A DNA stretch of 64,000 bases from CBDHGY01 sp965263325 (GTDB lineage: Bacteria > Pseudomonadota > Alphaproteobacteria > Caulobacterales > Hyphomonadaceae): positions 1 to 64,000 of the forward strand of contig CBDHGY010000002.1 of the NCBI GenBank assembly GCA_965263325.1, read 5' to 3'. Below the pieces are notes generated by a model. That model had not been told where the DNA came from. It did not search any database and saw only the letters and a list, made by a program, of their open reading frames with translations. Both the position numbers and the translations under genes were made by a program. Below are positions 17,269-26,156 of the stretch, one piece after another. Position 1 is the stretch's first letter; the number at the start of each line of letters is the position of its first letter.

Positions 17269-18030
17269 ATGGATACGATCTCTCTTACTTTGCAGACAGT
17301 CTACCAGGACTTATTACAGGCGCATTTGGATAAGCCGCTATCGGAACTTATTGGTTCACCACATCTGCGAGAGGGTAACGGTAAATCGTATTGGTACGCA
17401 ACCGTGCGCGGCCCAGGGGGCGCGCACCAGCAAAAATTCATAGGCCCGGACAATGAAGAAACCCGAGAGAGAATTGAACGCTGGAAAGACCAGAAAGTAT
17501 CTGATCGTCAGTTTCGAGCGAATGTTTCCGAAAAAGCTCGTGCTCTAAGAGCAGCGCGAATGCCGGCATTGGACATGACATCTGGTAAAGTTTTAAGAGC
17601 GCTTGCTCAAGCGGGTACATTCCGTCTTGGCGGGGTTTTGGTTGGAACGCATGCATTCCGACTATATGATCTGGAGCTCGGCGTGCGTGTTTCCTCCGCC
17701 GCTACAGCCATTACAGCAGACATTGACGTCGCCGCATTCGAACGACTTTCATTGACTATCGAAGACCATGCCGAACCTGAGTTGCCAGTCGTTTTGGATG
17801 ACCTTGGTTTTTCGCCTGTACCCTCGCTTCAGAAATCGAAGCCCGTTCGATGGCGTATACCAAATAGCGACTTCGTGCTCGACTTTCTTGCGCCGTCTTT
17901 CGGTTCAGAAGAGGGGCCCCAGAAACTCAAGGCTCTTGGACTGTGGGCGCAAGGCTTACATTTTTTGAACTTCTTGATCCGGGCTCCAATTCCGGCAGTT
18001 GCGTGTACCCGCTCCAAATCCTACCGTTGA
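17269..18030 (+). pseudogene. Truncated GSU2403-type nucleotidyltransferase-fold protein
   Basis: The first 245 or so residues match the nucleotidyltransferase-fold family known as GSU2403 (PF12281-like): GNGKSYWYATVRGPGG, LGGVLVGTHAFRLYDLELGVR and ITADIDVAAF, then a conserved core ending LHFLNFLIRAPIPAV. Full-length relatives continue for about 80-100 residues with a helical C-terminus; here the frame ends after a few unrelated residues (ACTRSKSYR) at 18030. No other frame downstream clearly restores the tail before the ferredoxin reductase gene, so the 3' part seems deleted. The ribosome site is poor and lies within a strong palindrome. It may be a broken gene or a short active variant. Such proteins are often found with mobile or toxin-like loci. 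Confidence 0.65.
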
Positions 18031-18109
18031 ATTGCCGACAAGAAGCATGTGCCTTTTCGCGGAAATTCCAGAAAGTTGGATATCAAGCAGTTGGGCCGGT
18101 AGGAGGGCT

Positions 18110-18925
18110 TTAGCCGACGAAAGCGCGCTCAATCACGAACTCAGCAGGTTCTGAATTGGCACCCTCCTTGAGACCAAATGACTCCATAAGCGCTTTGAGC
18201 TCCTGTGTCATTTCTATTGAGCCACAGATCATGGCTCGGTCGTTCGCCGGGTCGATGGGAGGCACGCCGAGGTCTTCGAACAGCTTACCATTTTTGATGA
18301 GCGTTGTGATGCGGCCTTCTTTTTCGAACGCTTCGCGTGTGCAGGTCTGATAGAGTTTAAGCTTACCCCGGCCGAGTTCACCGATATCGGGGTCATTCAG
18401 GAAAGTATCAACAACTTCCCGGCTATACTGAAGTTCCGCGATCTCCCGGCATGTGTGAGTCACAATGACTTCCTCATAAGCTTCGTAAACGGCTGGATCG
18501 CGAACCAGACTAGCAAACGGTGCAAACCCGGTTCCGGTTGAAAACATGTAAAGCCGTTTGCCAGGCGTCAGCGCATCGAGAACCAGCGTGCCCACCGGCT
18601 TTTTACCGAGCAGAACTTCGTCGCCAACTTGAATTTTTTGAAGGCGCGATGTGAGGGGGCCATCGGGCACCTTGATTGAATAGAATTCGAGAACTTCATC
18701 CCAATTTGGAGATGCGACGGAATACGCTCGCAGCAGAGGTTTGCCATCTTCCTTTGGCAAGCCGATCATAATGAATTCGCCGGAGCGGAAACGAAAACTG
18801 GGCGGGCGTTCAATCGTGAATTTGAATAACCGATCAGTATAGTGATGCACCGAAAGCACCTTCTGAGGTGTCGGCGCGTTCGGGTTCACTTTTGGCTTCG
18901 ATGCTGCAGCTGTATTTGTGGACAT
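18110..18925 (-). CDS. fpr: Ferredoxin--NADP(+) reductase
   Basis: A 271-residue flavoenzyme moving electrons between NADPH and ferredoxin/flavodoxin in the cytoplasm. The FAD-binding barrel has RAYSVASPNWDEVLEFYSIK and the NADP domain has YMFSTGTGFAPFASL, followed by VTHTCREIAEL and MICGSIEMTQEL; the C-terminus ends in ERAFVG, close to the usual bacterial FPR tail. Length fits the family. A Pro/Asn-rich N-terminal stretch (residues 1-22) is a small extension. It may supply electrons to the sulfite reductase encoded at 30129, which has no flavoprotein subunit gene beside it; that link is inference. Confidence 0.92.
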   Translation of the reverse strand: MSTNTAAASKPKVNPNAPTPQKVLSVHHYTDRLFKFTIERPPSFRFRSGEFIMIGLPKEDGKPLLRAYSVASPNWDEVLEFYSIKVPDGPLTSRLQKIQVGDEVLLGKKPVGTLVLDALTPGKRLYMFSTGTGFAPFASLVRDPAVYEAYEEVIVTHTCREIAELQYSREVVDTFLNDPDIGELGRGKLKLYQTCTREAFEKEGRITTLIKNGKLFEDLGVPPIDPANDRAMICGSIEMTQELKALMESFGLKEGANSEPAEFVIERAFVG

Positions 18926-19034
18926 AGATTACCGGCCCTGAGGTTGGTCGCTCGAAGATTGCACATGTCCCGCTTATCCACGAATTTCAAGATGACGAAA
19001 GTGCCCTTTAGTTTTCCTGAACAGTCAGCCCTCA

Positions 19035-20612
19035 CTACAAACCTGCAACCGCAACAGTTCGGGAGATAACCATTTCGAGATCAAGGATCATCAAAGACCG
19101 TTCGTTTTCGTCATCATTCTCAATGAGAATGGCTTCTTTGACGTCATTGGATATATCGATACTTTGGCCACCATCAAAAATTCTTGGTAGCGAACTGGAG
19201 TTCTTTCCGCTCAGGCTAACGATGGAATCCACTGTGTCGACCATGATACCGTATTTTTTGTCATTGCTGGTGAAGACGAGGAGTTTTGTGAGAGCAGCTT
19301 CGATAGGGTCAAGCTGATATAATGCTCTAAGATTGATGATTGGGATCAATTCGCCGCGTAAATTGACCATCCCTTCAATAAAGCTCGGCAAGCTTGGTGG
19401 ATGGACGATCGTCTCAGGGAAACTCATAACTTCGTTCACGTTTTCGATATCCAGTGCGAATTTGGAGCCCACAGAAAATGTGATGAAGGTGCGCTTATTT
19501 CCGGTTTCCTGAGTATCTGTTTCGGCTGTAGCTTCGCCTTCGGAGAACAGCTTGGAATGGCCCATCGTAATGTCTGCGAGTTCATCATCATCAAGGATTT
19601 TGTTGTGATCAAGCAACAGAACCATTTGGTCATCATGGCTCGACAGGCATCCAAGGAACATTTCAGTTCGCTCGATCCCGACACCGGGAAACGTGACGAG
19701 ATCGTCATCGAAATACGAGACAATATTGCTTATGGCGTCAACGAGTAAGCTAATCAGATTGTCACCGAGCTTCATAACAATCAGTTTATAACCCTTACCG
19801 GCGAGCTCGTGTGCAGCGCTCGGAGACTTCTTGCCAAGGAAAACCCGGAAATCGACGACGGGTACCGTGCTTCCGCGTAAATCAATCGCACCAAGCGTCC
19901 AGCCATGTGCAAGGGCGGTGTTGTCAATGGCATGGAGTTCTACGATCTCTTTGATGCTTTTCATGTCGAATGCGCAAAGACAATCACCAACTTGAAAAGA
20001 AATACATTGTTTCCTGCGACCGCGTTTACGCCTTGTGAGTGCCGAGTTGTGCGCTCCTGAAACGCGCGGCAGCTTTTCAAGCTTTAGCAGCTCAAACGGA
20101 TCAAGGATCTGAACCAGTCTTTGCCCGCCTTCTAATTTGAAAATTCCGCCAATGATCGATTCCCGAACGTCGCCGCGAACGCGTGCAACATCGCTTCGGT
20201 CCGCTTCTCGCTCATTGAAGACGTCGCCGGTACGATCAACCAGTAGGCCAAAGCAATGTGAGCCGTGTTCGATGATGGCAACTTTGCCCTCCGCACTATC
20301 AGGCCCATCGACGGGAAGCCCGAAAATGGTTCTTAGATCTACTACTGGAATAATCAGCTCACGCAGATTGAAAAGACCCAGCAGATAATCAGGAGACAGA
20401 GGAATGTTCGTAAACACCTCGGGGCGATTGACGACTTCCTGTATGGAGCTCACTGAAACTGCGAACTCATTGCCGCCTATGAGAAATGTCCCAAAAATTT
20501 CGGAGCTACTATCGTTCGAATTTGATGGTGCGGGTGCAGCTGGAACACTGGACGTCGGCGGTGCCATTTCGTTTTCGATAGGCATATCTACAGTTGCGAA
20601 ATCTGAAGCCAT
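19035..20612 (-). CDS. Triple-CheW-domain chemotaxis scaffold protein
   Basis: A 525-residue cytoplasmic protein made of three CheW (SH3-like) domains, at about residues 40-180, 205-345 and 375-515. Each shows the CheW pattern: FLIGGNEFAVSVSSIQEVV and LLGLFNLRELIIPVVDLR; CISFQVGDCLCAFDMKSIKEIV and GAIDLRGSTVPVVDFR; ITFSVGSKFALDIENVNEVM and IEGMVNLRGELIPIINLR. A Pro/Ser-rich leader of about 35 residues precedes domain 1. CheW couples receptors to CheA; a triple version could bridge several partners in the array. The start codon overlaps the CheD stop by one base, so it is in one operon with cheD, cheR and the receptor. No cheA, cheY or cheB is in the window. Confidence 0.9.
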   Translation of the reverse strand: MASDFATVDMPIENEMAPPTSSVPAAPAPSNSNDSSSEIFGTFLIGGNEFAVSVSSIQEVVNRPEVFTNIPLSPDYLLGLFNLRELIIPVVDLRTIFGLPVDGPDSAEGKVAIIEHGSHCFGLLVDRTGDVFNEREADRSDVARVRGDVRESIIGGIFKLEGGQRLVQILDPFELLKLEKLPRVSGAHNSALTRRKRGRRKQCISFQVGDCLCAFDMKSIKEIVELHAIDNTALAHGWTLGAIDLRGSTVPVVDFRVFLGKKSPSAAHELAGKGYKLIVMKLGDNLISLLVDAISNIVSYFDDDLVTFPGVGIERTEMFLGCLSSHDDQMVLLLDHNKILDDDELADITMGHSKLFSEGEATAETDTQETGNKRTFITFSVGSKFALDIENVNEVMSFPETIVHPPSLPSFIEGMVNLRGELIPIINLRALYQLDPIEAALTKLLVFTSNDKKYGIMVDTVDSIVSLSGKNSSSLPRIFDGGQSIDISNDVKEAILIENDDENERSLMILDLEMVISRTVAVAGL

Positions 20613-21094
20613 TACTTTTCTCCAATCCTTGGAATGGATTTGATCGTGAAATCACCAGTCGTGCAGTCGATAATGACTTTTCGGGCGTTGCATCCGCCAA
20701 CATCGTCGTGAATTAGTCGTAATCGGTGCTCTCTGAGCGTTTTCTTCGCGAAGTTGGAATTCACGCAGCCGACAAGACGCGAATCGGCAGAATCTGGTGA
20801 CATGGTCATATTGCCGCCACCTGCAATGAAGACATGAACTCGTCGGCGGTTCTCTGGCGTGATGCCTAGCAAATTGATCATGGAGTGTATCGCCTGATCG
20901 ACATATCGCGCACCAATTTCTTCGGTCAATTTTGGGGATTTCGACAAGAGGCAATGAGAAAGCGCATAAATGCCTTCGTCACGGTGAAGAAAACCTATCC
21001 CAATACAAGACCCTAAAAGAGCGTGTAGAAACTCTCCGCTTCGGCCGACCTTTACTTCGCCGATCTGCGCGTGAATTTCGTTCGCTGGCGTCAT
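20612..21094 (-). CDS. cheD: Chemoreceptor glutamine deamidase CheD
   Basis: A 160-residue enzyme that deamidates glutamines on chemoreceptors and modulates adaptation. The catalytic Cys lies near residue 30 in LLGSCIGIGF and the catalytic His near residue 47 in ALSHCLLSK. Also visible are RYVDQAIHSMINLLG and VFIAGGGNMTM, conserved in CheD. The start overlaps the CheR stop by four bases (ATGA) and the stop overlaps the triple-CheW start, so translation is coupled through the cluster. Confidence 0.92.
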   Translation of the reverse strand: MTPANEIHAQIGEVKVGRSGEFLHALLGSCIGIGFLHRDEGIYALSHCLLSKSPKLTEEIGARYVDQAIHSMINLLGITPENRRRVHVFIAGGGNMTMSPDSADSRLVGCVNSNFAKKTLREHRLRLIHDDVGGCNARKVIIDCTTGDFTIKSIPRIGEK

Positions 21095-21942
21095 GCGACT
21101 TTGACTGCCTTCGTTTCGTTTTGTCGATATACAAGAGGCGCAACCGATACGAAGTTGGTCTTCAGGGGAGAAAGTGTTTCTGACTCGCCGATGATAAGCG
21201 ACGCGCCAGGATGCATGCAGCGTTCCACTTTCCGAAGTGCCTCTTCCTGATCGGCGTGCGTAAAGTAAATCAGCACATTCCGGATGAGGACAATGTCGAA
21301 TTTTTGCGCCGGTGAGAGCGTTCTGAAAATATTGTGATGCTTGAAGCGAATGCGTCGTTTGATGTCAGGAGTAACTTGATAACCAGCAGTGTCGTCGCCG
21401 GTCATGTGCTTCGAGAACAGCTCAGGCCGTTCCTGTTTAAACCGTTGAACCGCGCGTATAGGGTACACGCCCGTTTCGGCTGTTTCGATCACTTGCGATG
21501 AAACATCCGTTCCAAAAATTTTATAGTCGAACCCGGGTGTTTTGGTTCTGAAGTCCTCAAGAAGCACGCCGGCAGTATAAGCTTCAGCGCCAGTTGATGC
21601 GGCCGCCGACCAGACATTGATCGGTCGCTTGTGCCGGGCACCGATCCATTGTGGAATGAAGATATCTGTCAAATATTCCCAGACACGCGGTGTGCGATGA
21701 AAGTATGTTTTGTTCGTCGTTAAGTTATCGACGAATTCCTGAAGCTCTTCTTTGTCTTCCTGGATCAGTTTGAGGTAGTCATCGAAGTCATTCAAATTGT
21801 GCTCGCGCAAACGTTTTCGCAGGCGGCTGGCCATCATCGATTTTCGGTTTTCACCAATCGTAATGCCTGTGAGCTTATGGATCAGCTCATGTAGTTCGGC
21901 GAAAGACTTGTCACTGAAAACTTCTTGATTGTTATCGGGCAA
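21091..21942 (-). CDS. cheR: Chemotaxis protein methyltransferase CheR
   Basis: A 283-residue SAM-dependent methyltransferase that methylates receptor glutamates. The N-terminal helical domain (residues 1-85) ends in VDNLTTNKTYFHR. The SAM domain shows VWSAAASTGAEAYTAG, IFGTDVSSQVIETA and FDIVLIRNVLIYF. The SAM loop deviates from the usual CSTGEEPYS form: the Cys and one Glu are replaced by Ala (SAAASTGAEA), so activity or affinity may differ. The receptor gene lies 34 bases upstream on the same strand and is the likely substrate. Confidence 0.9.
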   Translation of the reverse strand: MPDNNQEVFSDKSFAELHELIHKLTGITIGENRKSMMASRLRKRLREHNLNDFDDYLKLIQEDKEELQEFVDNLTTNKTYFHRTPRVWEYLTDIFIPQWIGARHKRPINVWSAAASTGAEAYTAGVLLEDFRTKTPGFDYKIFGTDVSSQVIETAETGVYPIRAVQRFKQERPELFSKHMTGDDTAGYQVTPDIKRRIRFKHHNIFRTLSPAQKFDIVLIRNVLIYFTHADQEEALRKVERCMHPGASLIIGESETLSPLKTNFVSVAPLVYRQNETKAVKVA

Positions 21943-21976
21943 TATTCTGCGCCTCCTTTAGGATCGCTTATTTTGT

Positions 21977-24900
21977 TTAAGAGGCGAACTTTGCGACTTC
22001 GACCTTCAGAGCATCAGCACCTGATGACAATTGCTCCGTTGATGATGCAATCGTTTCAGACGCGATGGCAGCTTTTTCAGACGCATCGACGATGATCTGC
22101 ACAGCGTCGGTAACATCTCTCGCAGCTGTTTGTTGCTCACGCGCGGCAATGGAGATCTCTGAAATTGAGCTCGTCGTATTTGCGATACCTTCAACAATGC
22201 GTTTGAAAGCCTCCCCAGCCTCTTTGGAAATTTCACTGCCTTGCGCAACGCGCTTGACCGACTCATTTATGAGTTTCGTGATTTCCTTAGTCGCCTGCGA
22301 GGAGCGCTCGGCGAGCTTGCGCACTTCATCTGCCACAACGGAGAAACCAAGACCATGCTCACCTGCGCGCGCAGCCTCGATGGCAGCGTTGAAAGCGAGG
22401 AGATTGGTCTGGTTCGCGATCTCGCTGATGACTTTGACGATCTCGTTGATTTCGGCTGACGAGTCATTGATCAGTTCCATGGATTCGATCGATTTCGCGA
22501 TCGCCTGGGCACCTGCGTCTGCTTCAGACTTGGTATGCTGAGCGATCTGATCTGCGCCATCACTATTTTGTGCGATTGAGTCGATCGATGCGCTTAGTTC
22601 TTCGATCGACGCGCTGATTTCCTCTGTGGTTGCGCCAAGTGATTGAGCGCCTTCAGCAACGCTTCCGGCCTCGACTGAGATGTTTGCCGACTGGCTTGCA
22701 AAATCATTTGCGATTCTGCTGACTTCCTGTTCGATTTCGACTTCCTTGGTGATGTCGCTTGCGAATTTGACAACGCGCACAACATTGTTCTCCTGATCGA
22801 AAATCGGGCTGTATGAAGCTTGCAACCAAAGCTCATCCCCGGCTTTGTTGAAGCGCTTATACTTGCCGGCGTCGAACTCACCGCTGCGAAGATTTGCCCA
22901 GAATGCGGCATACTCTGAAGATGCCGAATAAGTTGGATCGCAGAAAATGCGGTGATGCTTGCCTTTGATCTCCTCGAGCGCGTACCCCGCAGCGGCGCAG
23001 AAATTCTCATTTGCGTCCAGGATCGTGCCGTCTGGTGTAAACTCGATCACAGCCATGGTACGAGAAATTGCGTCGAGTTTGCAGTTAAAGCTTTGCTGCT
23101 CAAGCTTCGTTTCGTTGATGTTGGTCTGTATCGAAACAAATTTTTCGAGTTCACCTGTTTGCTTATTGAAGACCGGGTTAATCGCGAGCGCAATCCAATA
23201 TGGCTCACCGGTTTTGTCGTAGTTCAGAATCTCTTCGTAGAATGGCGACTGTGCGTCGAGCTTCGCTCTGATTCTCTGAACGGCGTCCGGATCAGTATGT
23301 TTGCCTTGCAACAATTCTCCAGGCTTTTTGCCAAGCGCCTCGGCAAGTGAGAACCCAGTTAGCTTCTCGAAGCCTGGATTCACGTATTCGATGCGCCCCT
23401 GTGCATCCGTAATGATGACCGAGTTATCGGTTTCATTTGCGACCAGCGACAGCGTCTCGGCGGTTTTCCGAAGCTCCATCTGCTGAGAGATTTCAGTTGC
23501 AAATTTGACAATCTTAAACACTTGCCCGTTGCCATCAACGATCGGATTGTACGTGGCGCTAATCCAGACGGATGTACCGTCTTTCGTTTTTCGTTCAACT
23601 TCAGCTGACTTGAATTCTCCCGCGGCGAGTGCTGCCCAAAACTGCTTGTATGCATCCGATGCAGCGTACTCTTCGTCGCAGAAAATACGGTGATGCTGGC
23701 CCAGAATTTCATCAAGATCATAGCCCATCGTTTTCAGGAAATTCTCATTGGCATTCATAATCTGGCCGCTCGTCGAGAATTCGATAACGGCCTGGGCTTT
23801 GTCGAGTGCCGATAGCACACCAGCGTTCAGGCGAGACTCTGTGACATCATCCCACTCCAGAAGGTTGCCAACATACTCGCCTTTCTCGTCAAAGATGCCG
23901 CCGACATTCAGAGCAAATTTAAAGTCACCAATTGTAATGTCTGTGCGCCACGGAAGGTTGGCAGGATCGGACAGGAGCTTGCGCTGATGGGCGGGGTTTT
24001 TGTGGAACATGTCGATGCAGGTTCCGATGATATTTTCAGGATCGAAATTCGGCCAGATCTCCGCGAACACATCGGCGCTTCGGGCGAGCAGCTCTATTGT
24101 CGCGTTGTTGACTTCAGTTACGACAAAGTCGCGATCGACCATCATCATAGCGGCTGAGGAGTTCGCAAATCCCGTCGTCTTGTTGAGGTTTGCGCGCTCG
24201 ATTTCTTTTTGCTCGGTGATGTCTGTTGCAAACAAAACGATCTTAAATACGCTGCCGTTGCCATCGAGAATTGGGTTGTAGGTTGCTTGAACCCAAACGA
24301 TTTCGCCGGATTTGCTTACACGCCTGTACTGTCCATCTTGGGTCTCACCAGCCGCGAGTTTGTCCCAAAACGCCTTGTATTCGGGTGAAGCAGAGTCGCT
24401 GGCATCGACAAACATGCTGTGATTGGCACCAACCAATTCTTGGAGTTCGTACCCCATAATTTTCAGGAAGTTTTGGTTGGCATTGATGATGCGGCCGTCA
24501 ACTGTAAACTCAATGGTCGCCTGGGCCTTATCGAGTGCCGATAGCACACCAGCGTTCAGGCGGGACTCTGTGACATCATCCCACTCCAGAAGGTTACCGA
24601 CATACTCGCCTTTCTCGTCAAAGATACCCCCAACATTCAGAGCAAATTTAAAGTCACCAATTGTGATGTCCGTGCGCCACGGAAGGTTGGCAGGGTCAGA
24701 CAGGAGCTTGCGCTGATGGGCGGGGTTCTTGTGGAACATGTCGATGCAGGTTCCGATGATGTATTCCGGATCGAAATTCGGCCAGATCTCCGCAAACACA
24801 TCCGCGCTTCGGGCGAGCAGCTCTTTTGTCGCGTTATTGACTTCAGTTACGACAAAGTCGCGATCGACCATCATCATAGCGGCTGAGGAGTTCTCGAAAC

Positions 24901-25339
24901 CTGTTGTCTTGCTTAGGTTTATCCGCGCAAGGCGTTTCTGTTCGGTTATGTCCGTTGCGAACTTGACAACTTTATACGGCTTACCGTCGGCATCGACGAC
25001 GGGGTTGTATGAGGCGCTGATCCAAATTTCTTCGCCTGATTTCTTTTTGCGCTTGAACTCACCTGGCTGAGCGTTGCCGGCGGCTAAACTTGCCCAGAAT
25101 TGTTTGTACGCGTCTGAGGCAACATAAGCATCATCACAAAATATCATGTGATGCTTGCCTTTAATTTCCTCCAGACTGTACCCAACAGTCTTCAGAAAGT
25201 TCGCATTTGCCGAGATGATGGTGCCGTCAACTTCAAATTCAATGACGGCCTGAGCGATGTTTATCGCGTCGATCAAACCTTGTTGTTCGCGATTGTTGTA
25301 GATGTTTTCTAGCTGTTCAAGCGATGCATCAGTGCTCAT
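21977..25339 (-). CDS. Soluble methyl-accepting chemotaxis protein with seven PAS domains
   Basis: A cytoplasmic chemoreceptor of about 1120 residues with no transmembrane segment and no HAMP domain. Seven PAS units precede the C-terminal signalling hairpin. Units 1, 3, 5 and 7 are Aer-like (pattern IEF..DG.I..AN.NF followed by a FATDIT ending). Units 2 and 4 are a second type starting NSSAAMMMVDRDF and are nearly identical to each other. Unit 6 is a third type (ITDAQGRIEYVNPGF). The signalling tip has the conserved NQTNLLAFNAAIEAARAGEH, then VVADEVRKLAERS. I choose the ATG at 25339 with GAGG eight bases upstream; a longer frame reaches 25441. PAS units suggest redox, oxygen or energy sensing. 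It heads the cheR-cheD-triple-cheW operon. Confidence 0.92.
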   Translation of the reverse strand: MSTDASLEQLENIYNNREQQGLIDAINIAQAVIEFEVDGTIISANANFLKTVGYSLEEIKGKHHMIFCDDAYVASDAYKQFWASLAAGNAQPGEFKRKKKSGEEIWISASYNPVVDADGKPYKVVKFATDITEQKRLARINLSKTTGFENSSAAMMMVDRDFVVTEVNNATKELLARSADVFAEIWPNFDPEYIIGTCIDMFHKNPAHQRKLLSDPANLPWRTDITIGDFKFALNVGGIFDEKGEYVGNLLEWDDVTESRLNAGVLSALDKAQATIEFTVDGRIINANQNFLKIMGYELQELVGANHSMFVDASDSASPEYKAFWDKLAAGETQDGQYRRVSKSGEIVWVQATYNPILDGNGSVFKIVLFATDITEQKEIERANLNKTTGFANSSAAMMMVDRDFVVTEVNNATIELLARSADVFAEIWPNFDPENIIGTCIDMFHKNPAHQRKLLSDPANLPWRTDITIGDFKFALNVGGIFDEKGEYVGNLLEWDDVTESRLNAGVLSALDKAQAVIEFSTSGQIMNANENFLKTMGYDLDEILGQHHRIFCDEEYAASDAYKQFWAALAAGEFKSAEVERKTKDGTSVWISATYNPIVDGNGQVFKIVKFATEISQQMELRKTAETLSLVANETDNSVIITDAQGRIEYVNPGFEKLTGFSLAEALGKKPGELLQGKHTDPDAVQRIRAKLDAQSPFYEEILNYDKTGEPYWIALAINPVFNKQTGELEKFVSIQTNINETKLEQQSFNCKLDAISRTMAVIEFTPDGTILDANENFCAAAGYALEEIKGKHHRIFCDPTYSASSEYAAFWANLRSGEFDAGKYKRFNKAGDELWLQASYSPIFDQENNVVRVVKFASDITKEVEIEQEVSRIANDFASQSANISVEAGSVAEGAQSLGATTEEISASIEELSASIDSIAQNSDGADQIAQHTKSEADAGAQAIAKSIESMELINDSSAEINEIVKVISEIANQTNLLAFNAAIEAARAGEHGLGFSVVADEVRKLAERSSQATKEITKLINESVKRVAQGSEISKEAGEAFKRIVEGIANTTSSISEISIAAREQQTAARDVTDAVQIIVDASEKAAIASETIASSTEQLSSGADALKVEVAKFAS
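23792..24894 (-). repeat. Internal duplication within the PAS chemoreceptor gene
   Basis: The segments 23792-24166 and 24521-24894 are near-identical, offset by 729 bases (243 codons). They encode a 128-residue block differing at three amino acids. Most base differences are at silent positions, showing a fairly recent in-frame duplication held under selection or homogenised by conversion. Confidence 0.85.
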
Positions 25340-25524
25340 AGGGTAGGCCTCATCGTGCGGAGAATGATAGTCGCCGGGACCTTGGGAGAATTTTGATAAT
25401 TTTTGGTTAGCGCCGGATTTCGAAGAAAATCGACCTGCCAAAGTGAAGTGTAGCGCTACGGAAAGCGTAGTTGTTTTGAAAAAGAAACGAGCAAGTGCCG
25501 GATTTAGTTTTGTTGGCCCGTTGG

Positions 25525-26064
25525 TCAGTTGCTAACCCAATTTACGTTCGGGTTTGAGCTCTCGGTATAGCTGCCGAGTTCGTAGATATTCTCATACCCA
25601 TAGCCCCAGAGATTGATAAATGTTGGAACATTCAGAGCGAGCTCGACGCGTTTCAACATAATGGGGCTGACGTTATCTGAGAAATTGTTGTTGCAATAAA
25701 TCAGAATACGCGTGTTTTTTTCCGGGATAATCCGCATGAGTTTTTCTGTCGTAAAGTCAGAAAACGGCAGATTTATCGCGCCTTTTATGTGGCCCATCAT
25801 GAACGCTTCTGCGCTGCGGGTATCAAGAACGATAGTACGCTCGTCGGCTTTCATTTCATTAAAGGTATCGAGATCAACAAGCCTATCCTGTCGAATAGGT
25901 TCCAGCGCCGCCGCTAGCTCTAGAAAGCCTGCATAATCGATGCTCGCATCGGTTGTTGTAAGGGGAGTAGGGCCACGCTCCTGAGCACTTGCCGCCATCA
26001 CACCCGTGAACACAAACACGGCAGCTGTCATCAAGGCGATCAGTGCGCTGCGTTTGTTTCCCAT
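25525..26064 (-). CDS. Periplasmic rhodanese-domain protein
   Basis: A 179-residue single-domain rhodanese with an N-terminal signal peptide (cleavage likely after ASA). The sulfur-carrier Cys is in the active-site loop YCNNNFSDN, and the CH2A/CH2B-type motifs are VLDTRSAEAF and INLPFSDF. The start at 26064 has AGGAG ten bases upstream; a longer form to 26085 is possible. Its loop is longer than the six-residue loop of classical sulfurtransferases, so specificity is uncertain. It is monocistronic between the chemoreceptor and thymidine kinase genes. Confidence 0.8.
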   Translation of the reverse strand: MGNKRSALIALMTAAVFVFTGVMAASAQERGPTPLTTTDASIDYAGFLELAAALEPIRQDRLVDLDTFNEMKADERTIVLDTRSAEAFMMGHIKGAINLPFSDFTTEKLMRIIPEKNTRILIYCNNNFSDNVSPIMLKRVELALNVPTFINLWGYGYENIYELGSYTESSNPNVNWVSN

Positions 26065-26156
26065 TGGATCATATCTCCTCATCACTTAATTGACGACGAA
26101 ACTAGGCGTCAAATGAGGCAATTCCTTGCGTCTTTCAGGGTGAATTCGCGAACTGG

